NCBI GenBank assembly: GCA_017454565.1
Contig: JAFTCS010000027.1
Coordinates: forward strand, 1-9,567
Reading direction: 5' to 3'
Length of the DNA stretch: 9,567 nt
Source of the DNA: Clostridia bacterium
GTDB taxonomy: Bacteria > Bacillota > Clostridia > Oscillospirales > Acutalibacteraceae
In this document: positions 7,501 through 9,567 of the stretch, in pieces
Numbering within the stretch: position 1 is the stretch's first letter
How the letters are laid out: each line of letters begins with the position of its first letter
Notes under the pieces: model-generated
The model's database searches: none
What the model was told of the DNA's origin: nothing
Seen by the model: only the letters and a program-made list of their open reading frames with translations
Position numbers and translations under genes: made by a program

Positions 7501-8117
7501 GCACTGTAAACGTGGGCGCCATAGAGGAATACAAGGAAGTCAGCGAGCAGTACGAATTCATGAAGGTGCAGGTCGGTGATGTGGAGAAATCCAAGTCCGA
7601 GCTTATCAGGCTGATAGGCGAGCTGACCAAGCAGATGCGGGAGATATTCATTGAACGCTTCAAGCTGATAAACACCAATTTTTCGTCAACCTTTGTTGAG
7701 CTTTTCGGCGGAGGAAAGGCTTCGCTTTCCCTGTCCGACCCGGAAAACGTGCTTACCACAGGCATAGACATTTCGGTTGAGCCGCCCGGAAAGATAGTGT
7801 CCCACATAGAACTGCTTTCCGGCGGAGAAAAGGCTCTGGTGGCGATCGCACTTTACTTTGCCATAATGAAGGTAAGTCCGTCACCGTTCTGCGTGATGGA
7901 CGAGATCGAGGCTGCACTGGATGACGTCAATGTATATCGTTTTGCAGCCTATCTGAGAAGAATGAACGCAAATACACAGTTTATCTGCATTACGCACCGA
8001 CGCGGCACTATGGAAGAAGCCGATGTTCTCTACGGTGTCACGATGCAGGACAGAGGCATTTCCAAGCTCCTGCAGCTTCAGGCCTCTGATATAGAAAAAA
8101 ACCTGTCAAATTCATAG
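4548..8117 (+). CDS. smc: SMC, chromosome condensation and segregation ATPase
   Basis: SMC is the core of the bacterial condensin-like complex. It dimerises and, with ScpA and ScpB (not in this window), extrudes and organises DNA loops near the origin. All parts are intact: Walker A GPNGSGKSN (31-39); the N-terminal head including GQGKIDSIVSTKGEDRR and EEAAGISRFRYKK; a coiled-coil arm of about 165-510; a hinge of about 520-670 with GIHGPV, IALGGAMQNIV and NTGGSLTGGS; a returning coiled-coil arm of about 675-1015; the ABC signature LSGGEKA (1090-1096); and Walker B FCVMDEIEAALDD (1114-1126) with D1118 and the catalytic E1119. At 1189 residues the length is normal (about 1186 in Bacillus). AAGGGA (4534-4539) is 8 bases before the ATG. 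An ftsY gene directly after smc is common in Firmicutes. Confidence 0.98.
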   Translation: MKLKGLELQGFKTFPDRTKLDFTNGITAVVGPNGSGKSNISDAIRWVLGEQSAKSLRCSRMEDVIFNGTQQRKKTGYAQVTLSIDNSDRTLQFDGDEVAVTRRFYRSGNSEYLINNTNVRLQDIHELFMDTGLGRDGYSMIGQGKIDSIVSTKGEDRREIFEEAAGISRFRYKKAEAERRLERTEENLVRLRDNLFSLESRVEPLRQQSEKAKAYLGYAEEQRGREIALWLKALDKASQQIRVQADKLAVAQAQYDDIGKELESICAESEKIYNDQSSFGAKIDEIRRSIALSDEQAAAKRSEISVLQNDILHNENTAERNRIQIEEYERSDVEIQAEIAEKRKLIEKNESTLKQRQSELELNTKLLASLKSDESSSNERLDEINELISELSKKAAEEKITYMTSSTTINDITSRSEIVENNIRARKSQMGTLENIISEYTAMLGDNAGRYSIKQKELAASEKAVAKAQEQTEKLKAESDDLKLESSRLFGKARTLEDLERNLEGFLHSVKLVMKESKTGTLSGIHGPVSRVIKTSSEYSVAIEIALGGAMQNIVTETDSDAKRAISFLKSRDGGRATFLPMSTIKGRELSENGLESCSGFVGIASSLCTCEEIYKGILFNLLGRIVIAKDLDSAVEIAKKYSYRFRIVTLDGQVVNTGGSLTGGSLAKNTGLLSRASEIEKIRAKAQELSAKAQEKFEKWQDSRKTLSTYIEGTELCRRELTRINEERIKIEAEIKSRKSELDNIRASYNESTAEREENVKRLDELTRSMNEARRLYDEYTAKISKNEELVQVLSGSRNENAKKREKLGEKLHELSIAVLTCEKDIAAAQNDITGAELRAANAKEAIKQCNSETKALAGRNEEIRSRIAELEEENRKLSEKTEGLNNSIIKLNADRMTLEKRSAELRKSERDKTAEREGISAELVRLEERRDTLQKQYDEINGKLWEEYELTRREAEKAAADVSDQGKAQRRLAELKQKIRSLGTVNVGAIEEYKEVSEQYEFMKVQVGDVEKSKSELIRLIGELTKQMREIFIERFKLINTNFSSTFVELFGGGKASLSLSDPENVLTTGIDISVEPPGKIVSHIELLSGGEKALVAIALYFAIMKVSPSPFCVMDEIEAALDDVNVYRFAAYLRRMNANTQFICITHRRGTMEEADVLYGVTMQDRGISKLLQLQASDIEKNLSNS

Positions 8118-8148
8118 TTTCGCTTAATTAAACGGGAGGGAATTTAAT

Positions 8149-9390
8149 ATGGGTATATTCAGCAGGATAAAGGAAGGCTTGAAAAAAACCAGGGACGCAA
8201 TTTTCGGCAGGATAGACATGATGCTCAAGTCATTCACAAAAATAGACGACGAGCTTTTTGAAGAGCTTGAAGAACTTTTAGTAATGGGCGACGTTGGCAT
8301 ATCGACATCCGAAAAGATATGCGATGAGCTTAAAAAGAAGGTCAAGCAGCAGGGCATAACCGACCCCAAGGAGATAAACCGCCTGCTTGCAGACGTGATA
8401 ACCGAAATGCTCAAAGGCGGTCAGGAACTGCATATCGGCACCAAGCCTTCGATCATACTTGTCATAGGCGTAAACGGAGTGGGCAAGACCACTACCATCG
8501 GAAAGATGGCTGCCCGCTTTGTCAATGAGGGAAAGAAGGTCACTCTTGCGGCAGCGGATACCTTCCGCGCGGCAGCTATAGACCAGCTTGCTATCTGGTC
8601 AGAACGTGCAGGCGCCGACCTTATAAAGCAGAATGAGGGTTCCGACCCTGCGGCGGTGGTGTTTGACGCTATCTCGTCGGCAAAGGCAAGGGGCAGCGAC
8701 ATCATCATAGCCGACACCGCAGGCCGGCTGCACAACAAAAAGAACCTTATGGCCGAACTTGAAAAGATAAACAGGATAATCGACAGGGAGCTTCCTGATG
8801 CCGACAAGGAGGTTCTTCTTGTTCTTGACGCTACTACCGGTCAGAATGCCGTCAATCAGACCAAGGAGTTCAGGAATGCGGCGGGCATAACGGGTATTGT
8901 TCTTACAAAGTTAGACGGCACCGCAAAGGGCGGCGTTGTACTGGCTATAAAAGAGGAGCTTGACGTTCCGGTAAAGTTTATCGGCGTGGGCGAGCAGATA
9001 GACGATCTGCAGCCGTTTGATCCTGAGCAGTTTGCAAGGGCACTCTTTGGAGCAGACGATCTTGAGGACGATGAACCGGATGTGACCGAAGCCGAGCCGG
9101 AGCAGACTGCGGAGGAGTACAGACCGGCAACAGCCGATATATGGGCACAGATAGACGCCGAAGCCGAGGAAGAGAAGAAAGCTAACGCAGCAAAAGAAGA
9201 GCAGGCTGAAGATCAGCCAACCGCCGAAGAGATCGCGCAGCAGAAAGAGGCCGAGCGTATCGAGAAGGAGAAGAGAGCCGAGGAGCGCCAGAGCAGAGCC
9301 AAGAAAAAGTACAACTGGAGCGCTGCGCCTGCTGCCGAAACGACCACCGATGACGACTGGTTCGAGCAGTGGAAAAAGGGAGAAAATTAA
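8149..9390 (+). CDS. ftsY: FtsY, signal recognition particle receptor GTPase, with acidic C-terminal extension
   Basis: FtsY sits at the membrane and pairs with Ffh of SRP; mutual GTP hydrolysis hands ribosome-nascent chains to SecYEG. The protein opens directly with an amphipathic, basic helix (MGIFSRIKEGLKKTR), the likely lipid-binding segment, then the N domain to about 95. The G domain is complete: G1 GVNGVGKTT (107-115), DTFRAAA (137-143), DTAGR (189-193), TKLD (253-256), GVGEQ (279-283), closing at DLQPFDPEQFARALF (286-300). Residues 301-413 are an extra low-complexity tail with about 36 Asp/Glu and 16 Lys/Arg, ending DDDWFEQWKKGEN. Classical FtsY has its acidic A domain at the N-terminus, so this order is unusual. 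GGGAGGG (8134-8140) is 8 bases before the ATG. It is the last gene of the unit. Confidence 0.97.
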   Translation: MGIFSRIKEGLKKTRDAIFGRIDMMLKSFTKIDDELFEELEELLVMGDVGISTSEKICDELKKKVKQQGITDPKEINRLLADVITEMLKGGQELHIGTKPSIILVIGVNGVGKTTTIGKMAARFVNEGKKVTLAAADTFRAAAIDQLAIWSERAGADLIKQNEGSDPAAVVFDAISSAKARGSDIIIADTAGRLHNKKNLMAELEKINRIIDRELPDADKEVLLVLDATTGQNAVNQTKEFRNAAGITGIVLTKLDGTAKGGVVLAIKEELDVPVKFIGVGEQIDDLQPFDPEQFARALFGADDLEDDEPDVTEAEPEQTAEEYRPATADIWAQIDAEAEEEKKANAAKEEQAEDQPTAEEIAQQKEAERIEKEKRAEERQSRAKKKYNWSAAPAAETTTDDDWFEQWKKGEN

Positions 9391-9429
9391 CGGGCTCTCT
9401 CAGAATTCTGAATCAGTTGAGTTTGCTTA
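9391..9429 (+). other. 3' flank of ftsY with palindrome, no clear terminator
   Basis: A perfect 12-bp palindrome, tcagaattctga, lies at 9400-9411. ggctct (9393-9398) can pair with agagcc (9429-9434), which crosses into the foldback element. No T-run follows within this flank. Termination may depend on the adjoining element, whose left half has T-rich tracts, or lie beyond the window. Confidence 0.4.
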
Positions 9430-9567
9430 GAGCCTGTTTAGCATCTTAGCAACGTGCGGCTTTTTGGCAATTTTTTTCGCTAACTGCGTCAAAAGAACTT
9501 GCCATACGTCAGTATGCCTGCGTCCTTTTTCCTTGTTATCGAGAAAAAATATGCTCAAAAATCCGTA
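9430..9567. mobile_element. Foldback (MITE-like) element, right copy, 3' end cut by window edge
   Basis: The element begins gagcctgtttagcatct at 9430. Its first 12 bases are the exact inverse of the left copy's end (127-138), and 16 of the first 17 match. TTA (9427-9429) lies directly outside, as it does outside the left copy's other end (139-141). Bases 9453-9567 equal 1-115. It has the same orientation as the left copy, no coding capacity, and starts 39 bp after the ftsY stop. That the missing 3' 23 bp would equal 116-138 is inferred. Confidence 0.75.
9453..9567 (+). repeat. 115-bp exact direct repeat, right copy
   Basis: This is identical to 1-115 in the same orientation and runs to the last base of the window. 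See the left copy for structure. Confidence 0.97.

Larger units (their letters stand above)
415..9390 (+). other. Predicted six-gene transcription unit trmFO-plsX-rnc-radical SAM-smc-ftsY
   Basis: All six genes are on the + strand behind one good promoter. Junctions are overlaps of 1 base (TAATG), 4 bases (ATGA) and 4 bases (TTGA), then gaps of 49 and 31 bases. No T-run terminator or second strong promoter is visible at the junctions. The transcription start is estimated from the -10 box. Internal promoters inside coding sequence were not excluded. Confidence 0.65.

Noticed and set aside
1..9567. Phage or plasmid genome, suggested by the terminal repeat
   Set aside because: There is no replication, structural, lysis, partition or mobilisation gene; all six genes are core chromosomal functions.
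1..9567. CRISPR arrays, tRNA or rRNA genes
   Set aside because: No regularly spaced short repeats, cloverleaf-like segments or rRNA-like stretches were seen.

Overview
The window is a stretch of core bacterial chromosome from a Gram-positive, clostridial-type organism. The best fit is Oscillospiraceae, Ruminococcus-like. This is inferred from the gene order rnc - radical SAM - smc - ftsY, strong AGGAG-type ribosome binding sites, a sigma-A type promoter, folate-dependent TrmFO, PlsX, and heavy use of ATA and AGA/AGG codons. No database search was possible, so the genus is a guess.

Layout: bases 1-138 are most of a foldback (MITE-like) element whose left end is cut by the window edge. Bases 147-197 are a strong intrinsic terminator for a gene lying off the left edge. 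Bases 198-379 hold no gene I can recognise. A good vegetative promoter (380-408, 17-bp spacer, extended -10) then drives six same-strand genes: trmFO (467-1789), plsX (1789-2820), rnc (2817-3491), an Elp3-like radical SAM gene (3488-4498), smc (4548-8117) and ftsY (8149-9390). The first four overlap by 1 to 4 bases and are probably translationally coupled. smc and ftsY follow after gaps of 49 and 31 bases, with no terminator between them. Bases 9391-9429 are a short 3' flank without a clear terminator. Bases 9430-9567 are another partial copy of the same foldback element, cut by the right edge.

How the genes work together: TrmFO makes ribothymidine at tRNA position 54. PlsX makes acyl-phosphate for phospholipid synthesis. 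RNase III processes double-stranded RNA. SMC compacts and segregates the chromosome. FtsY is the SRP receptor that delivers nascent membrane proteins. The radical SAM protein has no assigned role. This is a growth-linked housekeeping operon, not an accessory island, and I do not see a new defence, mobile or biosynthetic system in it.

Two things merit a second look. First, the two window ends are an exact 115-bp direct repeat that forms the centre of a reconstructed 161-bp foldback element. This makes the sequence look like a circular or direct-terminal-repeat (phage-like) contig although its genes are chromosomal. Second, FtsY carries its acidic low-complexity region at the C-terminus (about 113 residues, ending in a Trp-rich tail) instead of the usual N-terminal position.
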